DNA of 64,000 nt from Collybiopsis luxurians FD-317 M1 (taxonomy: Eukaryota; Basidiomycota; Agaricomycetes; Agaricales; Omphalotaceae). Shown here piece by piece: positions 1-10,404 of the stretch. The position numbers and the translations under genes are program-made. The stretch is from assembly GCA_000827265.1 (NCBI GenBank), contig KN834796.1, positions 162,678 through 226,677 of the forward strand, written 5' to 3'. The notes below the pieces were generated by a model. It did not search any database. It saw only the letters and a list, made by a program, of their open reading frames with translations, and was not told the DNA's origin. How positions within the stretch are numbered: position 1 is the stretch's first letter; each line of letters starts with the position of its first letter.

Positions 1-2400
1 TTCTCCAGATTTGACTGACAGCTCAGGCTCACTACAGTCCTTTTAGTACCACTTAATTGAACTAACAAAACACAGGATCTAGTGTTTGTTACCTTTTGAG
101 CCATGGACAAAAAATCAAATTATCAGTGCTCTGAAGCTTTCCATCCAGATATGTCTCAGCACATTGATTTCTGCAAGCCTCAAGGCTGTGTGTTGTGCTT
201 CAGCAGAAAGTTTTGAACTAAAAGTTGTATTTTTTTCACACAGAGTCTATGATTTCCCTAGTGGCCAATACAGGTCACTCAGGCTACAAGTGCATGGAAT
301 GGAATGGAATGCTGAGTTTCTGCTCTGACAATTCTGTGCCTGATCCAAGGCAGGCAATTTTGAATTGATTTAATTTTTGCAATTTATAAAGTTTTAGTTA
401 GTTTTCATTACATTGATGATCCAGGATCCTCAAGGTATATAATTTGTTCCAATTACTGAAAAGGGCAGGAGTCCCATCATACATTAATGTTGGCCCACTT
501 TGTGTCAAGTTGTAAGCAAGAAACATCAATTGATATGCCTAACCTGGCTCCATAAATGTCATCAAGCCCATAGTTCAGCCATGTGAAAAATTCATGAATC
601 TTATTCTTCATTTGTTTACTGACAGTTTAGGTGCCTGAATACTAATGAAAGTCTGATGTAAGTTGCTTATACATGCTGCACTAGCTGTATAACTGGAATC
701 AGGATGGTAAAGAAGAATGCAGGAAAAATGAGTGATTTATATTGTTCATAAACAAACTACAAGACCTTTTAAAGACAAATTGAAGGAATGTGAAGGCCCT
801 AGTGCTCGGATTGCATATTGTAGTACCCACATTGTGTGATCGGGTCATCAATATCATGATTGAACTGCCATGTTGAAATGGGTCATCCATGAGAGAGTCA
901 CCAATGATTAAGGCAATTTCAATTCCTGCCATGACAATGCTCATCATCTGACAGACATGTGGAGCATCTTCATCAGCATATGAAATAAACAAGTGTGTGC
1001 AAAGTTACTTTTTTTAAACTTCAATTTAAGTTACAGAACTTACTGATATAATGTCTTGTGGATTATGATTATTAGTATAATAATACAGTATAGGTACAAG
1101 TTTTCTAATTGTAGACAGTTCACAGGACATAACAAATCCTTGATTCCACTACACTACATGTTACTTTCATGCTAGGTAGTAGGTATTTATAGTCAATTCT
1201 ATATAAATCAATTTTTCATTTAATAACTGATGTAAGAGAGTTTTATTTAATTTCTTGTATTTTTTTTCTGTTACCTGGAGGTCAACTAGCAGGTAAATTA
1301 CCTGCAAGATGGGTGCTGGGTTCCCATGGGTTTGGTACTGGTCACAGGCTAGGGATCTTTGGTCCCAGTTACCTGCAACACAGTTCCCAGTCTTACACAA
1401 TTCTACACTTAAATCAAGTTCATAGGTAATTGTAATGTATCTGCAACAGAATTACTACACAGTACAAGAGCACAAGCAGACAGGGAAAAGTTAGTTTTGT
1501 GGAAATTTAACTTACTGAGTGCTTGGCCAGACAAATGACAAGGTTAAAGTATCAATTCAAGAAGGACTGCCCTACTGATACTCTACATACTGTAGACAAG
1601 CTGGCTTTTATAGTAGTGTAGGGTATATGTAATGATTAGGCATCTAAGATAGCTAGTAACAAGTAGAACAAACCATTTAGATTGGGGATCTAGGAATTAT
1701 AATGAATGTATATGCAGATGCAAAGAAACAGCAAGTGTGGAATGATGGAATTTGTGAGAGTGGGCCACTGCTATGGATCACGCAGCAAATACAAGTCCGG
1801 GATTGACTAAAGCATTTCCATACAAAATTCATGAATGCTTGGCCTTCCTTGCAGTCAACATAATCAGCACTCAGCATTAAAGACCAGCTGTCCACCATTG
1901 GCCAAAAGTACCATTGTGCCAGTACTGGAAAAGAAATGAGTATGGACATGCTTAGTGCTCAACCTTCATTGCACTGCAAAGGAATGAATTTACAATTTCA
2001 AAGCACCAGTGGCTGACAGCACAATGCATAAATACTGGCTAATTTGAAGGGAAGACAGCAGAGTAGTAGATTAATATGACAATCAAGGCTACAAGACAAT
2101 GTCAGTGTGTAGGAGGAACATGTGGTAAAAAAAACAAATAAACAATGTATCAAAAAAAAGATGGATGACAGTGGATCAACTGTCCAATCTACATTCAGAT
2201 AATGAGAAAGAAAAGTCAAGAACAAAAAATAAGGATTAAAGGAAAGTATCACATGGCAATGAAAAGAGAATGACATACAATGAAGCACAGAGAGTCTCTT
2301 TGCTTTACAGAGTGGCTTGGGTCTAACAACAAGAAAATGCAAGACTTGACTAGACTGTGATGAATGAGGGGTGAAGAGCCTTCATATCTCTGTCACTTTG
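1..2400. other. AT-rich region without a recognisable gene
   Basis: No supportable gene is seen. Open frames on both strands are below about 115 codons, lack a recognisable domain, and cannot be joined convincingly with fungal splice sites. A minus-strand stretch around 480-640 and another at 1677-1949 read as mixed-composition peptide and could be decayed coding sequence, but nothing identifies them. The region lies directly 3' of the NLR pseudogene N1 and resembles it in AT richness. Confidence 0.5.
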
Positions 2401-5400
2401 TCACCAGTTCAAGTTAGGCCAGTTCTGTGTCAATTGTTTAGCCTCATTCAATTTTCCAAGCACATTTAATGTGCTTGTAAGATTGTCCCTGGAGGCTAAT
2501 GTATGGGGGTGATTATTTCCAAACACTTTCTGGTGCAAAAAAAGGATCTGTTCCTGTAGTTCTTCAACTGCATTAAACTTCCCAAGTTTATAGTATGTAA
2601 ATGCAAGATTATTCATAAAGATCATTGTATCAGGGTGGTCATCCCCAAGCATTTTCTTGTGCAAAGAAAGTGTTTGCTCTTGTAGCTCTTCAGCAGCATT
2701 ATACTTCCCAAGTTGATTATAGGTAACTGCAAGATCATTCATAGAGGTCAATGTATGAGGGTGGTTATCCCCAAACATTTTCTGGCGCAAAGAAAGTACC
2801 TGCTCCTGTAGCTTGTGAGCAGTATCAAACTGCCCAAGTTTACAATATGTAAGTGCAATGTTATTCATGAAGATCAATGTATCAGGGTGTCCATCCCCTA
2901 GCACTTGCTGGCCCAAAGAAAGTACCTGCTTCTGTAACTTTTCAGCATCATCATACCTCCCGAGATAATCATATGTAAGAGCAAGATTGTTCATGGAAAT
3001 CAATGTATCAGGGTGGTTATCCCCAAGCACTTTCTTCCGCAAGGAAAGTACCTGCTTCTGTAGCTCTTCAGCAGTGTTCAACTTCCCAAGCCTAAAATAT
3101 GTGAGTGCAAGATTATTCATAGAGACAAATGTATCAGGATGGTTATTTCCAAGCACTTTCTTGTGTAAAGAAAGTACCCAGTCCTGTAGCTTTTCTGCAA
3201 CATGATACTTCCCAAGTTGACTACAGGTAAGTGCAAGATCATTCATGGAGGTTAATGTATGAGGGTGGCTATCCCCAAACATTTTCTTACACAAAGAAAG
3301 CACCTGCTCTTGTAGCTCTTCAGCAGCATTATACTTCCCAAGATCATGATAGGTAAATGCAAGACTGCTCATGAAGATCAATGTTTCAGGGTGGTGATCC
3401 CCAAGCACTTTTTTCCTCAAAGCAAGTACCTGCTCCTGTAGCTCTTCAGCAGCTTTATACTTTCCAAGTGCAGAAAATATAAGTGCAAGGTTGTTCATGG
3501 AGGTTAGGGTATGAGGGTGATTATCCTCAAGCACTTTCTTATGCAAATAAAGTATGTGCCTCTCTAGCTCTTCTGCAGCACTATCTTTTCCAAGATTATA
3601 ATATGTAAGTGCAAGATTACTCCAGGAGGTCAATGTATCAGGGTGGCTTTCCCCAAGCACTTTCTTGTGCAAGGAAAGTACCTGTTCCTGTAGCCCTTCA
3701 GCAGCATTATACTTCCCAAGTTTATAATATATGCATGCAAGATTGCTAATAGAGGACATTGTATCAGGGTGTTCATTACCAAGCACCTTCTTGTGCAAAG
3801 ACAGTACCTGTTCTTGTTGCTCTTCAGCAGCATTGAGCTTCCCAAGTGCAGAATATGTCAGTGCAAGATCATTCATAAAGGTCAATGTATGAGGGTGGTT
3901 ATCCCCAAGTGCTTTCTTGCACAAAGAAAGTCCTTCCTCCTGCAGCTTTTCAGCAGTGTTATACTGTCCCAGTTCAAAATTTGCCTTTGCAACATCAGCC
4001 ATGGAGATCAATGTTTTAGGGTTGCTCTCTCCATACTCTTTCCTTTTCAACAAAACTATAGTTTCTTTTACTTTCTTAGCTGGTTCCCAAAACCCACTCT
4101 CACTCAAAATTCTTGAAAATTTTTGCATGCACCTTAAGAGTGGGAAGAATTTCCAGTCTATCATTATACAGACTAACATGCATGAAGAGCTCTTGCCGGA
4201 ACTGATATTCCTCAGTTGTTTCTCCCAATGGAGTGGATCTTGCTAAAAGCATCATTGCTGCTTGGCTTGTATCTTGTTCATGTTCCACAGTCTCTCTAAT
4301 GCAGGCATGGATTACTACATGGAATGTAACTGACTCTTTGGTCTCATTATATGACACAAGAGATAATTGATGCAACTCATTTATGCTTTTATCCCATGCT
4401 TCCTCTTCAGGAAACAAGGTTAAGAATTTCTTCATGAAATTTATTGCAGCACTTGGTGGTTTTGAGTCTGCAGGTTCAATATCATCTCCCAAAAAGGCAG
4501 CAGCTTGCATGAATATTGCCCTTGAAATGGAAGATGGATGTAGATAGGCACAGACTTGGATCAAACACTGAGTTGGGACACTCAATTTATCAAAACTGAG
4601 CTTAAAGGCACTGAAAACAGTCTTATTACAGTTGTTAACTGTTTTCAATCTGTACTTTAGTATGTGAGTGTGCTGCCTTTTGAAACAATCCAAGTAATTT
4701 TTAAGGGTACAAGTTGGGGTTTTGTAAATATATCCTCCAGCAGTTGCCACAGCAAGAGCATGATATCCAAGTGTATCCATGATTTCCATTGCAAAATTTT
4801 CATTCTCCTCAGAATGTTCTTCATGAGCATGTTTTAGCAATAGTTCAACAGCATCATCTTTGGAAAGGTCACCAAAGTCAATGTCGGGCCCAGGAAAGGC
4901 CATTTGAATTGTATCTCCAAGTCTGCTGGTTACAATAATGTTCCCATGATTGCAGCTAGGAGTATAATCTTTGAGATAAAGTTGATCATTGTCAGCATTG
5001 TCGAAAATGCATAACCAATTCTCTTGATTTCTTGCAAGATATTCTGTAACATCTTGAACTTCTTTGCCAACCCCCAGTGCCTTGCCAAGCTTCTTAAAAT
5101 TGGCAGTGAGTGTAGCCTCAGAAGTTGCATCAAAGAACCATATATTTGGGAATCTGTAGTTCTCTTTGTTCCTATAAGCTAGTCAAGGTACAAAATGGCT
5201 TACCTGAAATAATTTTCAGCCACAAACTTGAGCACAACCTGGGTTTTTCCAGTCCCTCCACTTGCAACAAGAGGGACCACTTTCTGCTGAACCACAGCAT
5301 TTGCAGCTGGCATAGCAAGTATACCAGATATCTGGTCAAGTATATCTTGTCATCCAACAAAGAATTGACTAGGAGGTGGACACATGAGGACTTCTGAGGG

Positions 5401-5862
5401 CAACAGATGCAAATTTGGCTTTTTATCCTCCATTAGCTTTTCTAAATCATGCCTAAGAGCCTCAATGTCATTTTTGTCTGTCAGAATGAATTTATCAATA
5501 TTTTCCCCCTTTTGATCATGGAGTGGTACCTGTATCTTACTATGATATTGGTTCACTTGGACATGAACATCCCTTCCAGCTGCATTGAAAGTTGGTGATC
5601 CATGGATTCCAAAATTGGATGCACCAGATAGTACAGATGCTGGGCCTAATGTTGTAATCACATCAGTCCCACAACAAAGCTTCAGGGTACATAGATTCGA
5701 CTTACATTCGCCATGAATTTTGTATGGCTGATGCCTTTCCAATGAAGCTGATGAAGTCATCACTGAGGTAACTTCAGTGCTTGTGTATACATTGCTTTTG
5801 GAGGCTTTTGCAGTACCAGGTTGCAGGATTCTGGGCCATTGAAATTTTTTCTTTGTAGACAT
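2401..5862 (-). pseudogene. NLR N1: NB-ARC + 13 TPR protein, disrupted
   Basis: N1 is a fungal NOD-like receptor gene with four inferred exons: 5862-5706, 5645-5541, 5477-5204 and 5153-2401. Exon 1 begins MSTKKK and matches the start of the paralogs. Exon 2 encodes the GASNFGIHGS..F.AAGRDVH motif. Exon 3 carries the P-loop (SGGTGKTQ). Exon 4 carries the LCIFDNADN Walker-B-like segment, the IIVTSRL motif, the ARC-like helices and about 13 TPRs of 42 residues with HPDTL/HPHTL anchors. Two lesions make it a likely pseudogene. The first is an in-frame TGA at 5350-5352, where paralogs have CGA in VGRQDILDQ. The second is a one-base frame change near 4120-4135 between the NB-ARC and TPR parts. Introns 1 and 2 (60 and 63 nt) are stop-free multiples of three. 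The TPR array alone stays open for over 550 codons, so decay may be recent, or a truncated TPR product could still be made. Confidence 0.85.
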
Positions 5863-6110
5863 GGGGGGACAAGATGATAGTCGGAATATAAGAGGTGAAT
5901 GCACTGCCTTCCCACTGCCCAAGTGACAAGTTGATGTCCATTATTCCCATGATTCTTGAATGCTGTGGGAGATAATGATTTGGTGTGTTCCTGCAAGTGC
6001 CCAAATTATATACAACTCGGCACAGCTCCATGCTGAACAAAATGCTATAACCTTGTCAAAGATGACTGACAGACTTCTATGCTTCAATTATACAGACTGA
6101 AATTCCGTAC
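5863..6110 (-). promoter_or_regulatory. Conserved NLR 5' region (N1)
   Basis: Read on the minus strand, the roughly 130 bases before the N1 start share blocks with the sequence upstream of N5 and N6: ATCTCCCAC, then a GTGCATT-like block, then CTATCATCTT followed by a C run directly before ATG. Farther out (about 6008-6110) the sequence matches the flank just 3' of ELYS copies F and G, including the ACAACTCGGC..CAGCTC and GACAGACTT..TTCAATTATAC blocks. It is therefore both the inferred promoter or 5' UTR of N1 and a trace of the duplicated NLR-ELYS junction. Confidence 0.55.
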
Positions 6111-6306
6111 ATCACAAAAAATACCTAAAGCCTAGGCAAACTCAGTTTACCTGAGGTGTTCCAGGAATTAGGCCAAATCCTAGGGAACTTGAGAGTGCCT
6201 GAAAACCCTCTAGCTACCTAGGCCACCTGGTAAGCCCAGGATATGGCCCAAATCCTGGGTGCCCTGGAGGCTCCCTGGAGGCTCCCTGGAAGAAGCCTCT
6301 GAGTCT

Positions 6307-6329
6307 CTAGGATTTGGGCCAAATCCTAG
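6307..6329. repeat. Perfect 23-bp palindrome with 11-bp arms
   Basis: The sequence CTAGGATTTGG, a single G, then CCAAATCCTAG forms a perfect inverted repeat. Variants of the half-site (CCAAATCCTAGG, GCCCAAATCCTGGG) occur several more times between 6165 and 6330, so this end of the low-complexity block is built from a diverged short palindromic unit. Confidence 0.75.
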
Positions 6330-6418
6330 GCATCCCTGGGGATCCCTGGGAGTCTTTGAGACATGTTTAGAAAAATATATATAAATATTTCAATTTAGAT
6401 ATTTCATTTGCATCTTTT

Positions 6419-7420
6419 ATGCTTTTTTCACTCCTTACTCCTCACCTCCCATTTTTAACTCTCACTTTCATTTCCTATCTTTATTCTCTCTCTCACCCTT
6501 ACCCTCCCTTGCCTATATTCTTACCCTTATCCTCACTCTTATTCTCTTGCCCTCTCTCATTCCCACCTTTACCCTCTTCTTACTCTCCCCCTTACCCCCT
6601 TCTCCTGTCTAGCACTCTCACTCTGCCCCCCTTTCTATTCTCACCCTTATCTGGCACTTTCATCTCCCCACCCTCATCTTTCATCCCTCCTCATCTTGCA
6701 CCCTTCCCCTCACCCCCTTCTCTTGTCTGACACTTTTACTCTCCCCTCTCTTTCCACTCTTACCCTTACCTGACACCCTCATCTCCTCACCCTCATCTCC
6801 CTTCTCTCCTTATCTTTACCCTCATCCTCTTCTTATCCTCACACTCCCTTACCCTCTCTCACCCTTACTTTCATATCCTTTTATCCTTTTTCTCTCACCC
6901 TCCCTCACCCCTCTCACCCTCTCTCAACACTCTCACCCTCCCTCCCTTCCTCCCTTACCCTTCCTCACCCCCTCACCCTCTTACCATCCCTCACCCCCTT
7001 ACCTTCTCTTACCCCCTCACCCCCTCACCCCCTCACTCTCTTTCATCCCCTCATCCTCCCTCACCCCCTCACCCTCCCTCACTCCCTTACCCTCCCTCAC
7101 CCCCTCACCCTTCCTCACCCCCTGACCCTCACTCACCCACTCTTCCTCACCCCCTCACCCCCCCCTCACCATCTCACCCTCTCACCCTCCCTCACTCCCT
7201 CACTCCCTCACCCTCCCTTATACACCCTCACACCCTCATCCTCTCTCACCCCCATACCCTCTCTCATCTCCTCCACCTCTTCTCCCCCTTACCCTCCCTT
7301 ACCTCCTCCCCCCTTACCCTCATCTTTTTTCTCCTTCTCCTCCTCCTTTACCTTTTTCAACTCTCTACACCTCCTCACTCTGACCCTCTCTTCCTTCTTT
7401 CCTTCTCCTTTAATTTCTTA
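6419..7420. repeat. C-rich pyrimidine tract, degenerate CCCTCA unit
   Basis: About 1 kb of nearly pure C/T with scattered A. The commonest words are CCCTCACC, CCCTTACC and CTCACTCC, with a period near 6 that is clearest at 6950-7260. Open frames here (Pro/Ser/Leu-rich) are artefacts of composition and are not annotated as genes. Strand asymmetry of this strength can form triplex or hairpin DNA with the complementary tract at 7600-7960. Confidence 0.9.
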
Positions 7421-7429
7421 TAAAAATGG

Positions 7430-7560
7430 TGCGAGTTTTTTAAAATCATGTGATTGGTCTGTGCACCTGGGAAAGTATCATGTGACCAATGTTGGTATTT
7501 AATCCAGGATTGACTCGAGTTTTGACTTAACTTCTCTTTCTCCTCGACTACCACCTTCCT
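7430..7560. promoter_or_regulatory. Promoter-like spacer between C-rich and G-rich arms
   Basis: The spacer holds a TATA-like run (CTTATAAAAATGG near 7420-7432), two direct copies of TCATGTGA at 7446-7453 and 7478-7485, and oppositely oriented CCAAT boxes: ATTGGTC at 7453-7459 and GACCAAT at 7484-7490. This arrangement would suit a bidirectional promoter. No convincing gene follows on either side, so function is inference only. Confidence 0.35.
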
Positions 7561-7599
7561 TAATTGCCTTTGTTTCTTAGTCTTTTACTAGCTCTGGAG

Positions 7600-7960
7600 G
7601 GTGAGGAGGTGGAGGTGGAGGGTGAGGGTGAGGGTGAGGGTGAGGGTAAGGGTGAGGAGGGTAAGGGTAAGGAGGGGCAGGGTGAGGATGAGGGTGAGGG
7701 TGAGGAGGGGCAGGGTGAGGAGGAGGGTGAGGGTGAGGGTGAGGATGAAGAGGAGCAGGGTGAGGGTGAGGGTGAGGAGGGTGAGGATGAGGAGGGGCAG
7801 GATGAGGGAGAGGAGGGGCAGGGTCAGGGTGAGGAGGGGCAGGGTGAGGAGGGTGAGGATGAGGAGGGGCAGGATGAGGGTGAGGAGGGTCAGGGTTAGG
7901 AGGGCCAGGGTTAGGAGGGGCAGGGTAAGGGTGAGAGTGAGAAGGGGCTGGAGCTGGATA
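7600..7960. repeat. G-rich purine tract, GGTGAG unit
   Basis: About 360 bp of GGTGAG, GGAGGGGCAGGGTGAG and GATGAGG words. The two overlapping plus-strand open frames, one Glu/Gly-rich and one Arg/Val-rich, exist only because the unit has a period of 6 and lacks stops. The tract is complementary in sequence type to the pyrimidine tract at 6419-7420. Confidence 0.9.
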
Positions 7961-8320
7961 AGGGTGAGAGAGGGGGAGAAGATGGAAGAGAGTCAGAGTT
8001 AGAGTGAAGGAAGGAGACAGGAATGATACTTGCTGTAATTTATATCATAGTAATATATATCTTTGCTTGGTTTATGATAAGTATGCAAGAACAATAAGAT
8101 TTACCAATATATGTTTAAGAATATTACTTGATCTCAGGTCATTCTTAGGACTATTCAGGGGTCCCTAAAGATCCTCAGGATGCCCTAGGATGCTCCAGGG
8201 ATCCCCAGGGATCTTTTATTATCTTTAAAACTGACTGAGTGCAACATGTAAGCTTTCAGGCTGTTTCAGTTGCCACAAAAATGGGGGGGTGTCCTTGGGC
8301 CTCTTGAAGGTGCCTGTGGT

Positions 8321-8337
8321 GCCAGGGCAACCCTGGC
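8321..8337. repeat. 17-bp palindrome near the right end of the low-complexity block
   Basis: GCCAGGG CAA CCCTGGC is a perfect hairpin with 7-bp arms. It lies in a GC-rich stretch (8140-8400) rich in CAGGG/CCCTGG words like those at 6240-6350, supporting the view that both ends of the block share an origin. Confidence 0.55.
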
Positions 8338-8493
8338 AACCCAGTTCTACTGGGGAAACCCTGATGCCACTTCATGGAAACCTATGGGAGCCTAGGCATA
8401 AGGTATTTTTTCAGATGTAGCCACATAACTCTGTATTATGATTACTGGATACCCACCAATCTCCCTCCTTTCTTACCCCTCACTATTTAAAAT

Positions 8494-8890
8494 TCAAGTT
8501 CTTGTCTTCCTCCTCCCAGTTGTTGTATCACTACATGTAATAGCAGCATCTGGTGTAGCTACCTGATCCTGATCCTGATCCTGCTCTTCATCTTCCTTAT
8601 TCATGGACAATCCCTCCTCTTTCCAGGCACAAACATGTCCCTTTCCCCTCATCTCTGTCCTTGCATTGCAGCTGTGTCTACTACGGCAACCATCCACCAC
8701 CTTCAGACTGAGACTGAGCATCAGACTCTTTTTCATCCACTTCATCATCTTCAAACATTGCCCCCAGAGACATTTTCTTCAAACCCTTTGTTGTCATCGT
8801 ACAGGACTTCCTCTCTCTTGCCTTGGAAGTTGAGATGCTGTCAACACTGAGACTGACAGTCCTGTTCCTGTTCCTGCAAACAATGCTAAG
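8494..8890 (-). pseudogene. ELYS copy A: C-terminal tail fragment
   Basis: The minus strand encodes pieces of the ELYS-like tail. The final GRRKTRT and stop match copy G, preceded by acidic DEEQDQDQD and KGHVCAWKEEG segments that align with the KGQARARKEKE part of copy G. The ELYS domain is absent. A (GATCCT)n microsatellite at about 8564-8584 has expanded inside it. It lies upstream of N1 across the low-complexity insertion, the same relative order as the other NLR-ELYS pairs. Confidence 0.7.
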
Positions 8891-9028
8891 TGATGGAGTT
8901 GTAGTGTTCTTTTCCTTCTACTTTGGCTCTTTCTGTCCTTCAAAATGGCAATTTATCTTTCATATGTTCCATGGCTAAAAATCACCCAATCATCCAGTAC
9001 AGATGAGGAATCAAAGAAAAGAACACAC

Positions 9029-9117
9029 AATTATAATGCAAAAGCTTCTCAATCAGATCAACGTGTGTGAGGACCATCCGCCAACAGCAATATCATTTCA
9101 GTTGGAGTTCGTCCAGT
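9029..9117 (-). pseudogene. RPB10 (RPABC5) C-terminal exon fragment
   Basis: The minus strand reads LDELQLK-stop-YCCWRMVLTHVDLIEKLLHYN. This is the conserved C terminus of the 10-kDa zinc-binding subunit shared by RNA polymerases I, II and III (family pattern [20 protein letters not shown]). The conserved Arg codon before YCC is TGA here and CGA in the second copy at 35054-35308. The first exon is missing, so this is a truncated pseudogene. Confidence 0.7.
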
Positions 9118-9199
9118 GGCTCCTCTGTATTTTTTATTGTGGATTCAATTTTGTTCATGCTGCGAGTCAGAAATCATTGTGCTAATATATGTGTGTATT

Positions 9200-10150
9200 T
9201 GAGTAAATCGGAGGCATCCATGTACAGTATGAATCTATTGAAATATTTCCCTCAATTGGACACCAAGCATATATTCCAGCATTTGTCAACACTGTCTAGG
9301 TCCGATTACCAATTGCAGTCAGGGTACTCTAGATGAGATGTAACATCTTGCCCCCTCTTCCATGCTGATATATATGCACCTGCAAACAAATGCCGGTGAG
9401 GAACAATAGATAAGCCCAACACAGGGAAGAATGATGCACCCGAAACTGATCCATATTCAACTGCTGCAATCCAAACAAACCATACTCGCCACATACTACC
9501 CAGACAACCCACAAGTCCCTCTGCAGACATTTCAACACTCACCACAGACATTGCCATCCCGAGGGCACTCATATAAACATTCCAGAATCTCCGTACCTTT
9601 CACCTTCATCATCAGTGATCATCGAACAAATAGGTCCACGACTATGAGATTGAAGATTGGATTTCTGTCAGGAAAGGCTACTCATAGACAAGTACATAAA
9701 CTTACTGAACATACAATTGCAACCTACATCTCATCCAGGTCTCTCCAATTCATCCCAGATGAGAAGTATTGAAAGAGTGACTGTCCTCATGTGGCGCCGG
9801 AAACAGCAGAGGGTGGATCATGCAAAGAGTAAGAGAAAAGTCAAGATTTAGCATCAAGACTCATACAAGATAGGAAGAAATGCGACGAAAAGGACACATT
9901 AGATAACTGAAAAATGTGAGTGTGATAAATTATTGTTTGAATCTCAAGAAATAGAGCTATGAGAACATCCCATAGATACATTCCAAGCTCAAATACATCC
10001 ATAGACCCTGTGTACCCAGGGCAAGTGGTGATTGTACATAGAACAGTAAAAATGGCAAAATGAATCAGTAAATAGATTGTATCAGGGAAACACAGTGCAT
10101 GAAACAATAAAAAGGTTGTGAATTTGTGAAGGGAGTTAATAAATGATTGC
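9200..10150. repeat. Duplicated block shared with 47.3-47.85 kb and 36 kb
   Basis: The stretch from about 9600 to 10050 is similar in order and sequence to about 47330-47790, including the GATTACTCATAGACAAGTA-like and CATTCCAAGCTC..ATACATCC..AGACCCTG segments. A separate stretch, 9150-9320, resembles 35970-36130. On the minus strand both copies of the first block can read DVFELGMYL followed by ALFLEI, so it may derive from a coding exon, but frames break and I do not recognise the protein. No intact gene is present. Confidence 0.55.
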
Positions 10151-10204
10151 TGCTATGCTACTTACATGCAGGAATTAAAGGTGAGGCATGGATGAAGGGT
10201 AGGA

Positions 10205-10270
10205 GATAAGATGAATAGATAAGATAAGATGGAGAGATAAGATGGAAAGATAAGATGGAAAGGGATAAGG
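10205..10270. repeat. GATAAGAT minisatellite 3' of N2
   Basis: Six or so imperfect copies of a GATAAGATGGA-type unit. The unit contains a GATA-factor core, but the location downstream of N2 gives no sign of regulation. Probably a simple repeat. Confidence 0.75.
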
Positions 10271-10404
10271 GGTTAATAGTAAATGGTAAAAGGGGAATAA
10301 AAGGAAAAAGAAAAAATAAAAGTGTAACTGTAACACCTCTTGCCAATGCATTTGGCCCTTTAATATCTCTCATTCTGAAAAACCAAAGTAGAGTTCAAGT
10401 GCTA

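Larger units (their letters stand above)
6332..8212. repeat. Inverted-repeat-bounded low-complexity block
   Basis: The 18-mer CCAGGGATCCCCAGGGAT lies at 8195-8212 and its exact reverse complement at 6332-6349. Between them are a C-rich arm (about 6420-7420), a spacer of about 150-200 bp, and a G-rich arm (about 7600-7960) whose unit (GGTGAG) is the complement of the left arm's unit (CTCACC). The whole can be drawn as a large foldback. The block sits between the N1 upstream region and the tail of ELYS copy A, a place where other copies have only a short junction, so it is probably an insertion or expansion. No transposase is visible. Confidence 0.6.

Noticed and set aside
6419..6730. Pro/Ser/Leu-rich 103-codon ORF
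   Set aside because: It is a composition artefact of the pyrimidine tract.
6419..7420. Telomere or subtelomere tract
   Set aside because: The unit is CCCTCA/CCCTCACC, not a fungal TTAGGG-type repeat, and genes continue on both sides.
7564..8002. Two overlapping plus-strand ORFs, Glu/Gly-rich and Arg/Val-rich
   Set aside because: Both are translations of a period-6 GGTGAG tract; the open frames follow from composition and are not evidence of a gene.
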